A DNA stretch of 64,000 bases, taken from NCBI RefSeq assembly GCF_910589235.1, contig NC_060970.1, positions 4,724,487 through 4,788,486 of the forward strand. The letters run 5' to 3'. The DNA comes from Vespa crabro (lineage: Eukaryota > Arthropoda > Insecta > Hymenoptera > Vespidae). The notes under the pieces were generated by a model that ran no database searches, had not been told where the DNA came from, and was given only the letters and a program-made list of their open reading frames with translations. A program made the translations under genes and the position numbers. Shown here piece after piece: positions 40,725 to 54,388 of the stretch. The first letter of the stretch is position 1. Every line of letters starts with the position of its first letter.

Positions 40725-41507
40725 GAGAAAATGTAACAAATTTTTCGATCGACAAAAAAGAACTAGCGATCACGGTTATATATCTACGAATTCCCAAAAG
40801 AATTTCAGAGAGGTAAAGAGAAACGTTTTTCTCGCATCTCCGAGCGGTGTTCGGGCAAAGCTACAAAATTCAAAGGTAAATTCAACGACGGAAAAAAGAA
40901 AAAGATAAAGAGAGAGAGAGAAGGTATCAGCAGACTACTCGTTACGGTTGCCTTTTAGTGATGTCAAAGCATCCCTTCATCCACGAACACGAACACGGCT
41001 TGGTATTTCTTCAAAAGAATAAAAATCGAGGCTTCACGATGGTATGTAACTGTACTTTAGAATGGATGGGTGTGCATGTATGTATGGATGTATGTGTATA
41101 TTGGGAGGGGGATGAGTTAAGTATGTGTACGTAGGTACTGTAATGAATTTACACGACGTTTCGTTGGGAGTTTCAATCTTGTTTTCGCGCTTGCTCACCT
41201 TTGCCACGGCTAACTTCTTACATCGCGTTAACGAACGTATTTATACGGCTACGCTCACGTGCTCATTCGATGGAATCTCTCTCTCTCTCTTTCTCTCCCT
41301 TTCTCATAGAAATGAGTTCAAAGCCGAAGGGCAAGTTTGGTGTTCGAAGCACGAGGAAAAACAAGGAGATACCCGTGTGAGATCGTAATTTTCACACCAC
41401 GAACATCCTCTCACACTCCAAGCTAACCCTTCCCACTTTCCTCGTGTCTTCGCTTCGAACGACGTTGGAAATTGATAACGGTGGTTCAACGTGTGTAAAG
41501 AAAGACG

Positions 41508-41568
41508 AAGAGAGAAAGAGAAAGAGAAAGAGAAAGAGAAAGGGAAAGAGAGAAAGAGAGAGAGAGGA
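41508..41568. repeat. (AGAAAG)n purine repeat
   Basis: About 10 hexamers, grading into GA. Confidence 0.85.
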
Positions 41569-41665
41569 GGCCAAAGAGCTGTGAAATTTAATTAGTCGAA
41601 TAAACTGGATCAAGCTAGACCCGTTTGCCTTTCCTTCGTTAACTCATGCTCTTACGAGAAAGAGA

Positions 41666-41667
<2 letters not shown>

Positions 41668-41700
<33 letters not shown>
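41668..41700. repeat. (GA)n microsatellite
   Basis: About 16 GA units. Confidence 0.9.
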
Positions 41701-41706
<6 letters not shown>

Positions 41707-43403
41707 GAAAAATAAATTCACTGAAGAGCACGATCTTCGATGATATTAATAAAACGACCTGAAAAATATTTTTAGGGTTTTAGCGATTAAACGATACCGA
41801 ATTCATAAAATGATCTTACAAATTTTCTAAGTAAATCCTTAAACATACATATAACTCATCCTGAACGCGATAAGTTTAAGAAAAAACGAGATTATTTAAA
41901 ACAAATTTTCTCTCTCTCTCTCTCTCTCTCCCTCTATCTCCCTTTCTCTTCCAATTTTCAATATCACTATATAGTATTTTTATTTTATTTTAAAAGAGAT
42001 CCTTCGTGAATGTTTAACGTGCAAATCGTCGACAAACTATGTGGTTATGCTAAATAATTGATTAACTCGATACAACCGACGACAAGATGAGATTTATCAT
42101 ACATTTCTTATGTGTTCTATCAAGTCTTGTCAGAGAGTGATGGAGAGGGAGAGAGAGAGAGAAGAGAGATAAAAAAAAAGAGTGATAGAAAGAAAGAAAA
42201 GTCAGAGTATATTTCCCCGAGGAGACTTAGACGTGGAAAAACTCATGGTGCCTAAGGCAAGAAAGGCGATGCCTTTAACGCGAGTCGTCGAGTTAAGGAA
42301 AATGACGAGAGCGATAGCGAACGAAGAAGAATCCAAGAAGGAAACGGATAGAGGATCGCCTTGAGCGTTAGAAACGAGGAGGGAGAGAGAGGGAGAGAGA
42401 GAAAGAGAAATAGGAACAGAAAAGTAGGAGAGGTCGTTTAAATTAGTCCGGAAGCTTCCGTAGAAATGAATTCAATAATTTAGCGAGTTGGAAGGCGAAT
42501 ATAAAGCGAATAAACCTGAACGTGTCCTCGAGAAAAGCCAACCGAAAATTCCAGCAACGACGAGAGCGATGCGCTCTCGAAATGCTTCACCTCGTTTCCA
42601 AAAGCTTTTCTCCTCTCTACGTAGTACCGCATTTACCTCGCCGCATATGCAGAAATATCGTGGATGTACACGAGCTCGAAGATAATTTCGAAAAATCGGT
42701 TCAAGTACTTATGATTCGTGGGATCGATTTTTCAATTTATCATTTTTTTCTTTTTCTTTTTTTCCTTCTTTCCCATCTCTATATGAATTGGAAACAAAAT
42801 AAGTAATCTGATTTTTGTCATGAAGGATAAAAAAAAAAATGAGAAAATGATAAATAGATGTTAAATGTTAATGAACGGAGGATGAAGAAGATAGTACATT
42901 ATTCAATTACAATTAACAAGAATAAACGTAAAATTAAAAATCACTTACACGCACTGTGTTAATTAGTCGGAAATAATATCATGAGATAATGTATAGTATA
43001 ATCAAAGTCAAATTATTACTGTTACTTTGTGAATATCCAGTTTCCAATTGAATGCATAACAGGTTTGCTTGGGGAAAGGCACAATTTGCTTTGAAAAGGG
43101 ATTAATGTATAAGGCCTTTGTTCTCGAATTATTCGCCCGCCACAATTATCGAAATTCTAACAATTTGGTTATACAAAAAAATAAGAGAATATCCTTTCAA
43201 AAAAAGAATCATATGAAGTAAAAAAAAGATTTGATATTTTTTTCGAAATTATAGTTTAATCGTGACATTTTTTCGTGAATCTTACATATGCACAGTTATG
43301 CTACCTTTCCGAGACTAATGTACCGCTAATACAGTCTAACGCTTTCGATGTAGCCATCAGAAGGAAACTTAATTTTATTTGCGAAGCAGCGAGAGGACCA
43401 TCG

Positions 43404-43405
<2 letters not shown>

Positions 43406-43447
<42 letters not shown>
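43406..43447. repeat. (TC)n microsatellite
   Basis: About 21 TC units. Confidence 0.9.
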
Positions 43448-43453
<6 letters not shown>

Positions 43454-43700
43454 CGTTACTCATTAGTTGAAAGAGTGGCGGAAAGACCGAGGCTCGTGTC
43501 TCGCGCAAACGAATTTTCTGAATTTTCCGTCTTCCACTTCGAATTAGAGACAGAGGCTAGGAGAGATATACGTTTCCGCGTTGATGAATAATTCCGTAAA
43601 CGAAAATAAGCGGTGTAATGGCGCAATGAAAAACGAGAGGTAAGGGAAAATTTCAACTCTTACCGGCTGGAATAATACAATTTTCTAGTTGGACTCTTCC

Positions 43701-43731
<31 letters not shown>

Positions 43732-44374
43732 TACTAGCGCTTGTTAATGGCTTAATCTAACAAAAATGTCAAGGTCGCGAATTTACGTGAATATACTAGA
43801 CTTCTCAAAATTCTACTCTGGGTTCTAATCTAACACTCCATCGGGATACGAATTTCATTGCAAAAAAAAAAAGGAATCGGCCGAAAAAAGATAAAAACAA
43901 AATGGATAATAAAAGTTCGTTAAAAACTCGAATTAATTAAAGACGAATTTACGTATTTATCGAAACGATCGGACGATCTATCTGAAAGTTTAATTGATTT
44001 AAAATTATCGGCAAATGGATCGCCGGAAAAAAAGAAGACATGATCCTGATTGGCAGGTAGGATAACACTTTGCAAAAGCGAATTTGATTACCCATGATCC
44101 TAACGCAAATGAAACTATTTGGAGTCGTTCGAAGATGGAATATTAAATCACGTACCGACCGCAAAAAAAAATACGAAGCAAAAGAAAATCATTAAAGAAG
44201 TTTCTACGAATCGAAAAGGGAAGAGAAATTAAAATGAGATGATTTTTTTTCTTTTTTGCTAGATATAAACAAATCCAGCATGAAATTTCATAATAACAAA
44301 ATCAAGAAATCTAAAAGGGAAGCCACATGTTACCGGTCAACTTTAGCTGCTTGACGTACAACAAAAGAAACAGC

Positions 44375-44382
44375 TGACGTCA
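44375..44382. promoter_or_regulatory. CRE palindrome (ATF/CREB-type site)
   Basis: A perfect TGACGTCA lies next to a CAGCTG E-box (44371-44376, overlapping) in unique sequence just upstream of an (ACG)n tract. No gene start is visible nearby, so the function is unknown. Confidence 0.15.
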
Positions 44383-44431
44383 TATCACTTTGGACTACTG
44401 GCCGTCCATCGTAAAACGTGAGGCAGGGGAA

Positions 44432-44432
44432 A

Positions 44433-44469
<37 letters not shown>
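44432..44469. repeat. (ACG)n microsatellite
   Basis: About 12 ACG units followed by imperfect GACGGY units to 44527. In one plus frame this is an Asp run, but no gene is supported. Confidence 0.9.
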
Positions 44470-44470
<1 letters not shown>

Positions 44471-44888
44471 GCAATCACGTCAAGAATGGCGACAAAGGAC
44501 AACGACGGTGACGGCGACGGCGACGATGTCGGCTACGTTCGTGGCAAAAGGCGAGCAGCAAGTGAGCCCCGTATACGATGACGTTGAGAGCAAGCTTGGA
44601 AGAAGCAAAATGACTAAGGTTAACACTTACGCACGTATACGAACTCGTTCACTCTGACTTTCAACACATATATAACATACATACATACATACATATAGGA
44701 AGGAAGAGAGAGAAAAATGTTGTCCAAAGTAGAAGCTTCTCAAAAATTGCTGCGAAAAGTCGATGACTATGCCACGATAAAACTCGGCAACCCTAAGGCT
44801 ACTACCGGCGGAACTTCACGCCATTAAAGATGTGCTCTTGCGGTTCGAACAATAGATAAAAGAGAGGATAGAGCATGCACTCTTTCTT

Positions 44889-44892
<4 letters not shown>

Positions 44893-44942
<50 letters not shown>
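44893..44942. repeat. Compound (TC)n(TATC)n microsatellite
   Basis: About 17 TC units followed by four TATC units. Confidence 0.9.
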
Positions 44943-44943
<1 letters not shown>

Positions 44944-45091
44944 CTATGTATATGTATATATCTACTTCTTTCTATTTCCCACCATTTCTAGTCTCCAAGA
45001 GAGCACTACACTTTCCACCCCTTTTATTTATTTCGAGCCACCATTTTCTTCGCTATGACTACCCCTCTTCTGCAGTCCTTTCTTTATTTCT

Positions 45092-45136
<45 letters not shown>

Positions 45137-45394
45137 ATTTCCTTGGTAGTATCCTTCACTACTTCGGTACCACCGATCGAGGTAGGTCACGTCTCTATTT
45201 TGTATTCCATCAAGCTCGCATCCATTCCAGGACCAAACAATGAGAAGCGTGCTCCTCCTTCATCTCTTCTCTATCGTTGAAGTTAAAGGGAAGGAGAGAG
45301 AGAGAAAGAGAAAGAGGGAGGTAGAATGAGCAAATAGCCGAAAAGTTCTCTCGTCACCCTCTTTCTCTCTCGTACTCTCAATTGCTTCAATTCT

Positions 45395-45404
<10 letters not shown>

Positions 45405-45464
<60 letters not shown>
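45405..45464. repeat. (CT)n microsatellite, the longest in the window
   Basis: About 60 bp of CT with one TTT interruption near the start; uninterrupted for over 50 bp. Confidence 0.9.
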
Positions 45465-45467
<3 letters not shown>

Positions 45468-46409
45468 AGCTTCACACGTCGTCTCTTCATGTAATGCAAG
45501 AAGAAGCTAGGAATGTTTCGAGTTAGCGCCGGAACGAGACAACGCTTTATACAAAGAACTCATCTTCGATTTCAAATGCAAATTTCTACGGCATAGAAGT
45601 CAGAAATGACCGGAAAAGGCTTGTTTCTACTTATGTTTTTACCGATGGTGAAAATTATACTGAATCAAGCCATGCGATTTTATGTTTCCGTACATTACAA
45701 CGTTATAATTTTTATGCGATAAAGAAAAAAAGAGAAAGAGAAGTAAAAAATATATGCAGGAGTAATAAAAGGTATATAGAAACACATGTAATTTACTTAC
45801 GTAAGATTTAAATAACTGTAATATAAATCAATTTCTCTCAATTGGCTTTGTACTGTATAAAGAATTTTATAAGTTTGGTCATGGCGTCATTTTGTACCGC
45901 CTGACCCTTCCATTCTCTTGTCTATCTCTCTCTCTCTCTCTTTCTCTCACTATCCAACCAACTTTTAACTGCATCAGAGCTACGAACTTCCAAGCAAGCG
46001 TTACAACCGAAAGTTACTTGACTTCGCGTCTAATAAGAACCTACCCACGATAGGAAGTTCGAGGCTTTCGACTACGATAACGACGATGTTGTTGGAGTAA
46101 CGGTCGAAAGTCCTCCATCCCTTTTCTATATACACTCGCTTCCCTACAACCATCCACCCCCCAAACCCTTTTATTCGCTCGTAAGAAAACAATGTACCTA
46201 CACGTTCGACATTTCACGAAAAGTGATTCTAGTCACGCAATTCCAAAGGAAAAGTCGTATCGTTAGAATTTAAAGGTAAGAATTTGCAACGATCAATTTT
46301 ACGAGACTTATTTTGATATAAATATATGAAGAAAATATTTTTCAAATGAAAAGACAAAAGTTTCAATATTTAAACATTTTTATCGAAAGATTTAAAGATA
46401 TTCGTCACT

Positions 46410-46620
46410 ATGTATGATCCGAATAAATCCAACGATCGCGTTGGGGATATACGCGAAAAAGAAACACTCGTTACGTGTCTTTCGATTCCACTAAAAATCT
46501 CATCCTCCGGTAATCAGACCGACGGAACAATTGTGCTTTCGTTGCATCGTAAAATGACGGGGCTGTATGTGAAAGGAATATGTAGGTACATACCTACATA
46601 TAACGTTGAGAAAGTAAAAG
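46410..46620 (+). other. Candidate first coding exon
   Basis: ATG at 46410 opens a 70-codon frame (MYDPNKSNDRVGDIREKETL...) that ends at a good donor AAAAG|GTAAGC at 46620/46621, just before a GA microsatellite. No homology is recognised. The opposite strand is also open for much of this stretch. Confidence 0.18.
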
Positions 46621-47590
46621 GTAAGCGAACTAGCGTGTACATGAAGGAGAGGGAGAGGGAGAGAGAGAGAGAGTGATATGGGAGGAGAAGCGAAGAGGAA
46701 GAAAAGGAAGGATAAAATCCTGACACGCGTCAGTCTCGTTTATCGTACGAGAAACGAGACGTGCACGTATCTAGGCCAGGCATTTATCGTAGTAATAAAC
46801 ATCTTTCTATATTTTCACCGTCGATCACGATGAATTTAGAACGAATTTATGAAAAAGAGAAATATGGATCTTGATGATATGGATAAAAGGTCATGAAATA
46901 TTACTATCTTTCGATTTTGTCAAAGAGATTACTTAATTAAATAACACAACTAAAAACTTTCTTCTACTAAATAAAATTTAGTTTCGATTTTAATATCAAA
47001 TTCTATTTAAAGCTTGATCCAAAAGTTTGGATCTTTTATCCAATTCACTTGATAGAAAGTACGACTTCACTATCGATTTATCTGTTCCCCTAACATATAT
47101 ACATACATACACACATACACATATAGATGATATGTAATACTAACATGCATGTATAGGTAGAGGTGTACTATATACGAAAAGATGCTTTTATACATGCTAC
47201 GATCTACGAGCCGAGCTTTTAGGCGATCTCCGACCTACGGTTACCATCAGCGAAATTGCAAGCTCTCCTTTGTATTCGTCCCGTGCACTCGTTCGATCTC
47301 TCCCTTCTCAATTTTTAGTGACATAAATATAACAACGCGGCACTCTCGACGTCGGCTTAAGTTGAAAATAATGGAAGGATACTGGGAAAAGGCCATCTCC
47401 TCCTGACGTTCCTACGTTTTTCAGGATCATACATTGTTTCATCGCACTTTACAATTATATTTTACGATCGATAAAAGTCTGTGCTATAACTATCTCGTCG
47501 CATACTTTAAAACATCTCGAAAAACTTGAAAAATCCTACTGTAGGTTGTAAACGAATGTAAAGCAAAATAGAAAGAGAAAAAAACACAGT

Positions 47591-47594
<4 letters not shown>

Positions 47595-47622
<28 letters not shown>
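47595..47622. repeat. (GA)n microsatellite
   Basis: About 14 GA units. Confidence 0.9.
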
Positions 47623-47627
<5 letters not shown>

Positions 47628-50600
47628 GCAGAAACGAGCGTGCGACTTAAATAATCCATCTCCATTTGCGAGTTACAAGTACATACGAATGCTTCTAACC
47701 GAGTTTGTTCGTCGGTATTCCGTAGTCGCGTCGAACAATGTGCGAAATATAAAAGCAGATAGAGAAAGGGAGATATAGATGTCACGAAGCATGTACTTGA
47801 GTGTGCGAGAAAGAGAGAAACTTCAGTAATATCGTAACTCGTTACTTTCATCGGTATACCTAACCCAGTTGTCAAATCATATAGTTTGCTTTTAACTCAT
47901 TCAACGGTACATCACCTCCCAACCTTCCCCAACCTTCCCCAACCCTCTCCTCCTCCTACCCCTCCTTCTCTGCCTCATTTCTCTTTCTCTTTCTCTTTCC
48001 AATCCTTTCCATGTGAAATATATCCGACATATGCAAACAATCTCCAGTATCCGAGAAACTTTACGTTCTGCAAGTCAAACACGACGAATGCGCTCATATT
48101 TTAATAATACTTCTCGTGGACAATATCTAACGTTAGCTAGTTCGAGATAACCAATACTTGGCAACTTGAAAAAAAAAAAAAAACTTAAAAAACTTTTATA
48201 AACAATTGGTGAAATAATTTAATCGAATCGATGCAATTTTTTATTCTGTAGAATTGGTTTCATATCGAACGATCAAAGAGAAATATTCAAGTATTCGATT
48301 TTAAATGAAATACCTTCTATACGAATTTACGTGTTTTTAGTGTTTTAAACCAACGGTGGTAATATAGATCGTTGTTATTTGTTTAGAGAATTAATTGCCG
48401 GTGAAACGATCGTCGTTCGACACGAGAAAAGACTTATCGAGATAGAGAAAGTTCGAAAAGCCGAGACGGATCGATGTTAAGAGAGTAGCGCGTGCCATTT
48501 AACGATAAAAATCCTTCGAGAGGCCGATGGTGAACGCCGAGACGATCGTTTAAAGAACGTAAATCGAAGAGTACCGGCTGAGAGGGTTTTCAAATTAGTG
48601 GACTACGTTTAATCAACGGGAATCGTAAATTTAACCGCGGTACTCGTTAGCGTCTATCGAACTCTCTAACGAAAAAGAAAAAGAAAAAGCAAAGAAATAA
48701 AGTGAAAAAAAAGGGAGAAGAGAAAAGAGAATTTCTATTCTGGACGAACGATTTTCAGGCTCGAGAATCATAGCCAACGTGGTAAACGAAGAGAAGAAAA
48801 GTGAGTAGAAAAGAAAAGAAAGGAAAAAAAAACAAAAATGAAGAAAAGTAACAAAAACGAAAGAAAAAAAAAGGAGGAAACGAAGGAAAGATATAGCAAA
48901 GAATTATTGTAAAAAGATACTATAGAAGAGAACTCGAACAAAAAAATAATAAAAAGAACAGGTGGAACGTTTCGCGAACAGAGTGCGAGAGTCAAAACTT
49001 TCGAAGGGTGAAAGTCGCGAGCGTTGGCACTTTTTTAATTAAACTTTCCGCTTACCCCCCTTCTCTCTTCCATCGACCTTGCGGATATTCCACGCAATGG
49101 CCGCTGATGCGACCGCACGAAGACCACCGTCGTGGCCACGCGAATGTGGGCTTGAGAACTCTCTGGAATTTATTAAAAAAAGAAAAGAAAAAGAGAAGAA
49201 ACGAAAAGATAAAAAAATGAAAAAAGAAAAAAAGAAAAATGGCAAAAATGACAAAAAAAAAAAAATAGATATGATGTGTGAGAGAATAATTTCCGAATTC
49301 TACTCGGTCGAAGGGAAACCACACGTTGAATTAATTTTCATTCTTGCTAAACCAGTATGATAAAGCACGATTATTGTATTCTAGCATCACGTTATTCGAC
49401 GCATGAAAACTCCGTTGGGGTTTTACCGTTGAAACGACCAACATTCTCTACTCTTGTTGTTTAACACGTTGACTGCTTTTGCCAATCCTGCATAAATCAA
49501 TAGGTATTATCTATCTAATATTTTATCGGGTGATGTTATTTTTTTACCAAGAATGTGATATACAAAAAGAATGAAAGACTTAACCCAAATATCTTTTACT
49601 CTTTTTTTCATGTTAAAAAGAAGATATAAAACTAAGTAAATCTTGTAAAAAATATTTGAGTGACCTACTTTATTCTGCAGATACATACACACATATATAT
49701 ACATATAGAATTTACGATACAATATTTACTGTACACTCAAGCATTTCTCTTTTCATCGAATCAATAAAAGATTAAAAATAAGGATAAGATTAAGAAGCAA
49801 GGGTTCAAAGATAGGCGTTAAAAAAGGTTAAAACGGTCGTGATAACGAGATGAAAAGATAAGAGTACTAAGAGCAAGAAGGGTGGCGTCCGCGTCGTGAG
49901 ACGAGAGTCAAGGGTTCGTCCGAAAAAGGAAGAAATGCCGTGGGCGGCATGTAAGAGATGCACCAGCCTGGAATAGCGATGAAAGTCGAAAGGTTAAGCG
50001 CCTTATGGGATTCCACGGGTTCGAAACGCTTCGTGAGAAAAGTGTCATTTATGTCGACGTGCCTCGCGTGCTAGGAACCGCGAAAAAGGCATCACTGATG
50101 TTTATCACTGAAAAATAGGCTTTCGACGACGACGACGACGAAAACGTCGAGGAGAGTGCGATAAAAGGGAAAATGTTGCTCATAACACGAAAGTGGACTT
50201 TCGACGATCCAAATATGAAAGAAACAAAGTCACCATTTTCCCATCTTCTTCTAAAAATAAAAGTAAATGATTAAAATATTTAAGGTTACGTGTCGTATTT
50301 TTTATGGAATTAAAGACATTCTATATATTCTGAGCATCGTCTATTGAATGTAATTAAAATACGGTAGTGAAGGAAACATAAAATTTGTTCACCTGAAAGG
50401 GTACATACTTCATAAAGATTCTCAGTGTTTCTCTTGAACCACCTGTTATCAGGAAATAGTGTCATTATTAAGAGATTATGATTCCACAGATTTAACCACG
50501 ATATAATACGTGAGAGCGCGCGAGCGCATTGTACATAAGTACGCACATAGATATGCACGTTATATGTGCATGCGATGGTAACAATAAATAGAGGAGAGAG

Positions 50601-50786
50601 CACGAGAACAATGCGACCTACTCGATATGTAATAAATACTTAATGAACAGTCGTGGGTGTCGATATACCCGGGGCTCACTTTCCGCCAATTATCGATTCG
50701 ATCGAACCACCGACGCCGCCACCACTACCACCAATACTACTACCATCCCCTACGCGTAAAGAGAGGAAGAGAGAGGGGAGGGGAGG

Positions 50787-50789
<3 letters not shown>

Positions 50790-50824
<35 letters not shown>
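50790..50824. repeat. (GA)n microsatellite
   Basis: About 17 GA units preceded by GGGGA-type units. Confidence 0.9.
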
Positions 50825-50828
<4 letters not shown>

Positions 50829-51333
50829 CACATACATCTCTCCAAGAGATAATACCAGCGAACTCGTCGTCGGCAAACGGGTAAATGCGTTATCCAGCAT
50901 AAATTCGTCGAAAACGTCATGCCATTAATCTTACGTGATTAATGTCCATTTATCGATCGAACTACCCTCTTCTTCCTACCCTGTAACATCCCTCACATAG
51001 CCACGCGAAAAGCGCATCGAATATATTCGCGAGAGTACTCTTTTCCTCTTTCTTTACTCGAGCTTTATATCCAAAGTTCAAAAGTCGATACTCTCTCTCC
51101 CTTTTCCACCTTTTCCCAGCTTCTTTCTAAAACGAAAACGTCTCTGCGATAGGACCAATAATAACAACGGAAGAATGTAACAACAACGACAATAATAACA
51201 AAACAACCACAATGTAACGTTACAACAACGTTAACGATGAAAACAAAACAGACAGCGACAGGTTCGCCGCAAAACCGGTAGATCGATTCGTTTCCGTCGA
51301 GGCTTGCATCCCACGAAGCGAGTCTCGAAATAC

Positions 51334-51363
51334 CATCACCACCACCACCACCACCACCACCAC
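51334..51363. repeat. (CAC)n microsatellite
   Basis: About nine CAC units. Confidence 0.85.
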
Positions 51364-52072
51364 TAACACCATCACTATCGCACTATTTTCCTATTTTACC
51401 TTGAATAAATCTCAAGGATAACAAGCGTAACCGCATCCAAGCCATTTTCAATCCTTTCTGAATTTTTTTATCTTGTTCCTTTTCTTTGCTCGTTGTATAA
51501 TGTTTCTATTCTTTTTTCTCATTGTTATTACATCGTATTTATCCTGATTTATATTTCTTTATGATTTGTCCTTTCTATAAAAAAAAAAAAAAAAAATAAG
51601 ACAGATAAATGAAATTACTATTTTACTATAATATATGTATTCGATTATTTATTTCAAAATATTTTAAATATCTTGTAATCTTTATATAGAAAACGTACAA
51701 GGTTTAGCTTGAATTGAACGCACGAGAAATAAAATAATCGGATGAAAAAAAAAATCGTACCGCGAGTACCGACCGATTTACGAGAGAAGGTTTAAAAGCT
51801 CATGCATTTCGATAAAAAAATAAAAAAAAAAGTGTGGAGAGAAAAAAGAAAAAAAAATACAAAGCTTGTATAGGAGAGACCGGCGATCGAATTAAAACCT
51901 ACCATCGCTAGCTAACTTTTCATCCAACTTTTTTTCTTTTTTCTTTTCTCTCTTTTTATTTGTTCAATTCATCCCTTTCTCCTATCGCCTTCTCCTTCTC
52001 CCCCCCCCCTCTCTCTCTCTCTCATTCTCTTTTTCTCTCTTTCTATTTCCCTTTCACTCATTCTCATTGCAG

Positions 52073-52230
52073 GAAAAAAGCACGTGATCAGAATGTTCAT
52101 TGGTAATTCAGTGCGATCGTAGAGGTTGAAGAAGAAGTTCCCTAGAGAAGTCGACGTAGTGGTCGAATGAAGATAGGAAAAGTCGCGAGCTACCGGAAGC
52201 TCACTGAAAATTGCTTCGAAATCGACGTAG
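52073..52230 (+). other. Candidate non-coding exon (5' UTR or lncRNA)
   Basis: A textbook acceptor with a long pyrimidine tract (TTTCACTCATTCTCATTGCAG) ends at 52072, and CGACGTAG|GTAAAA lies at 52230/52231. The 158-bp segment is GC-richer than its surroundings and includes CACGTG, but all three frames have stops. It would fit an untranslated exon. No polyadenylation signal or partner exon is identified. Confidence 0.3.
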
Positions 52231-52377
52231 GTAAAACGAAGGGAGGAACTATCTTGAACGTTGGACTTTCAAAGTGAATGTGCAAGAGAGCTTCTTCGGG
52301 GAAAGTGTTGCGGTTGAGAGAAGAAAGAAGTTGAGAGTAAAGATGTTCTTGCTTCGAAGAGATTAAAATAGAAGAAG

Positions 52378-52383
<6 letters not shown>

Positions 52384-52421
<38 letters not shown>
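52384..52421. repeat. (GA)n microsatellite
   Basis: About 18 GA units. Confidence 0.9.
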
Positions 52422-52427
<6 letters not shown>

Positions 52428-52936
52428 ATGATTTCCTATTCAACAAAGATCACTCGGAAGCTGCAAGCTTTACGTATAATGAAAATTCGTACATTTCAAA
52501 GCAGTTGCAGAAGAAGGCAGAGAGAGAAAGAGAGTCGATTACTTTGATTTAAAAAATGTTGTTCAACATTACGGGAAAATGATGAATAAAACAAGAATCA
52601 TAACGGAACTTCTTTTTCGAAGGGGTCCTTTTTTAATTCATGTCGATAAATCGAATATTCCAAAAGAAATGATGCTTTCCCGGTATTTGAAAAGCTCGAC
52701 CCCAATGATCAAAGCTCAGTGAAAAGAGAAGATGCTCGATGGCAGTATTATTCGTAGAATGGGACAGCCAGGAAATTCAAAAGCGTATGTTTGTCGTGTC
52801 CACTTGATGATCACTTCCCGGAATTGGCCTCATGTCACCAAGAGAATTTCAGGAGTCTTCTCTCTTGTGGTCTTGTCGTAAGGGAATTCACTAAAATTAA
52901 ATTAGAGAAGCTTCTCTAGATTTCACTCTCTCACAT

Positions 52937-52939
<3 letters not shown>

Positions 52940-52983
<44 letters not shown>
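52940..52983. repeat. (CT)n microsatellite
   Basis: About 22 CT units. Confidence 0.9.
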
Positions 52984-52987
<4 letters not shown>

Positions 52988-54184
52988 CTCTTTCTCTCTT
53001 CTCCTAACTTTAACACTTTTACTGTAAAATCTTGAAAAACATTTTGGGTAAGCATGATCGAATATTTCATTTCAAAGACTCTCATTACGAATGTAAGAAG
53101 ACTTAAAGTGGATATTTATCGCAACTATTTTTCTTACCCTCGAAAACTTCTGAAAATCCAACCAGTCTATTGCTACGTACAGAGAAAGCAACGCTGACGA
53201 GGCAAAATCACGTCGAACGCTTTTCTACAACTTTGAAAAACTTGCTCGAGCTTCGAAGGAAACTCTCTGAAAATTGTCTGATTCAACTCGCTCTCTCGAA
53301 ATACGGAAAACAGGAATGAGTATCTAACTCGAGACTCTTCGTTCGACAGCACGCGATATAACTATTCGAATTAACGATAAAAAGTTCATTCAGAAGATTA
53401 TACTATTTCTTTGTAAAAAAAAAAAATAAAAAAAGGAACTTTCCGGTGTCTACGATGAAATCTCTCGCGAAATATCGACCGTAAAAAGAAATCCTATTAT
53501 CCCATGTACCTAATCCAAAGATAGTAGGTATCCCTTCTTGCACGTGATAACGAAAAAAAAAGAAAAAAAAAAAAAAAACGATTTGATGAAATCATTCCAG
53601 ACGACGAAGTCATAAAATATTCGTGAGAAAGCAGAGCCAGCGAACTTTATCATCGTTGAAAGCTGTCGTGAAAAATGTCGACGTGTTCGATCGTCTAATC
53701 TTTCATCTCGATCCAACATTGAAATTATAAAGCTTTAGATATGTTTCATGCATTATTTTTCTTTAAATCACATTATATTTAACATATAATTGTTATGTTA
53801 GATTGTAAATCTTTTATATCATATAAATGAAAGTACAACGAACTTGTATTAGAATATTTATCTTAAGAGATTTGAATTTTGTCGCGGTTTAAAAACTATC
53901 GAGATTTCTCGTATTCACGCTATATCGTAAATTCACTTAAATTGAGGCCTATTTAACGTCGCCGCAAAACTTCCGAAAAAGAAGGAAAAGAGAGAGCCGA
54001 GGATACGCTAAGGTATATCCCTTGGATGCTTTCCAGTAGGATGCCCGTGGCAGCAGATTTTGGGAAAGCTTTCGGAATGGTAGAACGATCGTGAGCTTGG
54101 TATTACAGATATTAGCGTCGCCAGTAACTCTTTCGAAACGGCCTTGGCACGTTCAGCGAGCGTAGCAACTTTACCTCCTGCTTT

Positions 54185-54388
54185 TTAAGCAAGGCCCATG
54201 TTAAATATCGTACATCGCAAACGCATCGATAAATGTGCCAGCGGCGTGATTTTTAACACCTTCCTTTCCCTTTCAAAATCTTCATATAGGACATAATTCA
54301 GTTCAAATGCTGAAACATCAATTCTTTGTTTTTCTCCCATAAGTTCATCGAACTTAATATCAACTTTTATATCTTTCATTTTATCCAT
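54185..54388 (-). other. Short open frame with protein-like composition
   Basis: A 67-codon ATG-initiated frame (MDKMKDIKVDIKFDELMGEK... to ..RCTIFNMGLA) has balanced charged and hydrophobic content. The start context is AAATGG. An internal TTGATGTTTCAG could be a splice acceptor. No family is recognised and frames this long arise by chance here. Confidence 0.17.

Larger units (their letters stand above)
34560..46400. other. No supported gene; densest microsatellite stretch
   Basis: Long GA/CT tracts recur every 1-3 kb. Open frames are mostly translations of these tracts. A frame from ATG 35922 (80 codons) and two near 42182-42685 have mixed composition but no recognised domain, splice logic or family match. 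Confidence 0.45.
46700..52060. other. No supported gene; scattered unique CpG-rich blocks
   Basis: Unique CG-containing blocks lie at 48350-48660 and 49860-50130. A sequence near 50018 (GGGTTCGAAACGC) resembles a tRNA B box but no tRNA fold surrounds it. The rest is simple repeats. Confidence 0.4.

Noticed and set aside
50010..50030. tRNA B-box-like GGGTTCGAAACGC
   Set aside because: No A box at the right distance and no cloverleaf can be drawn around it.
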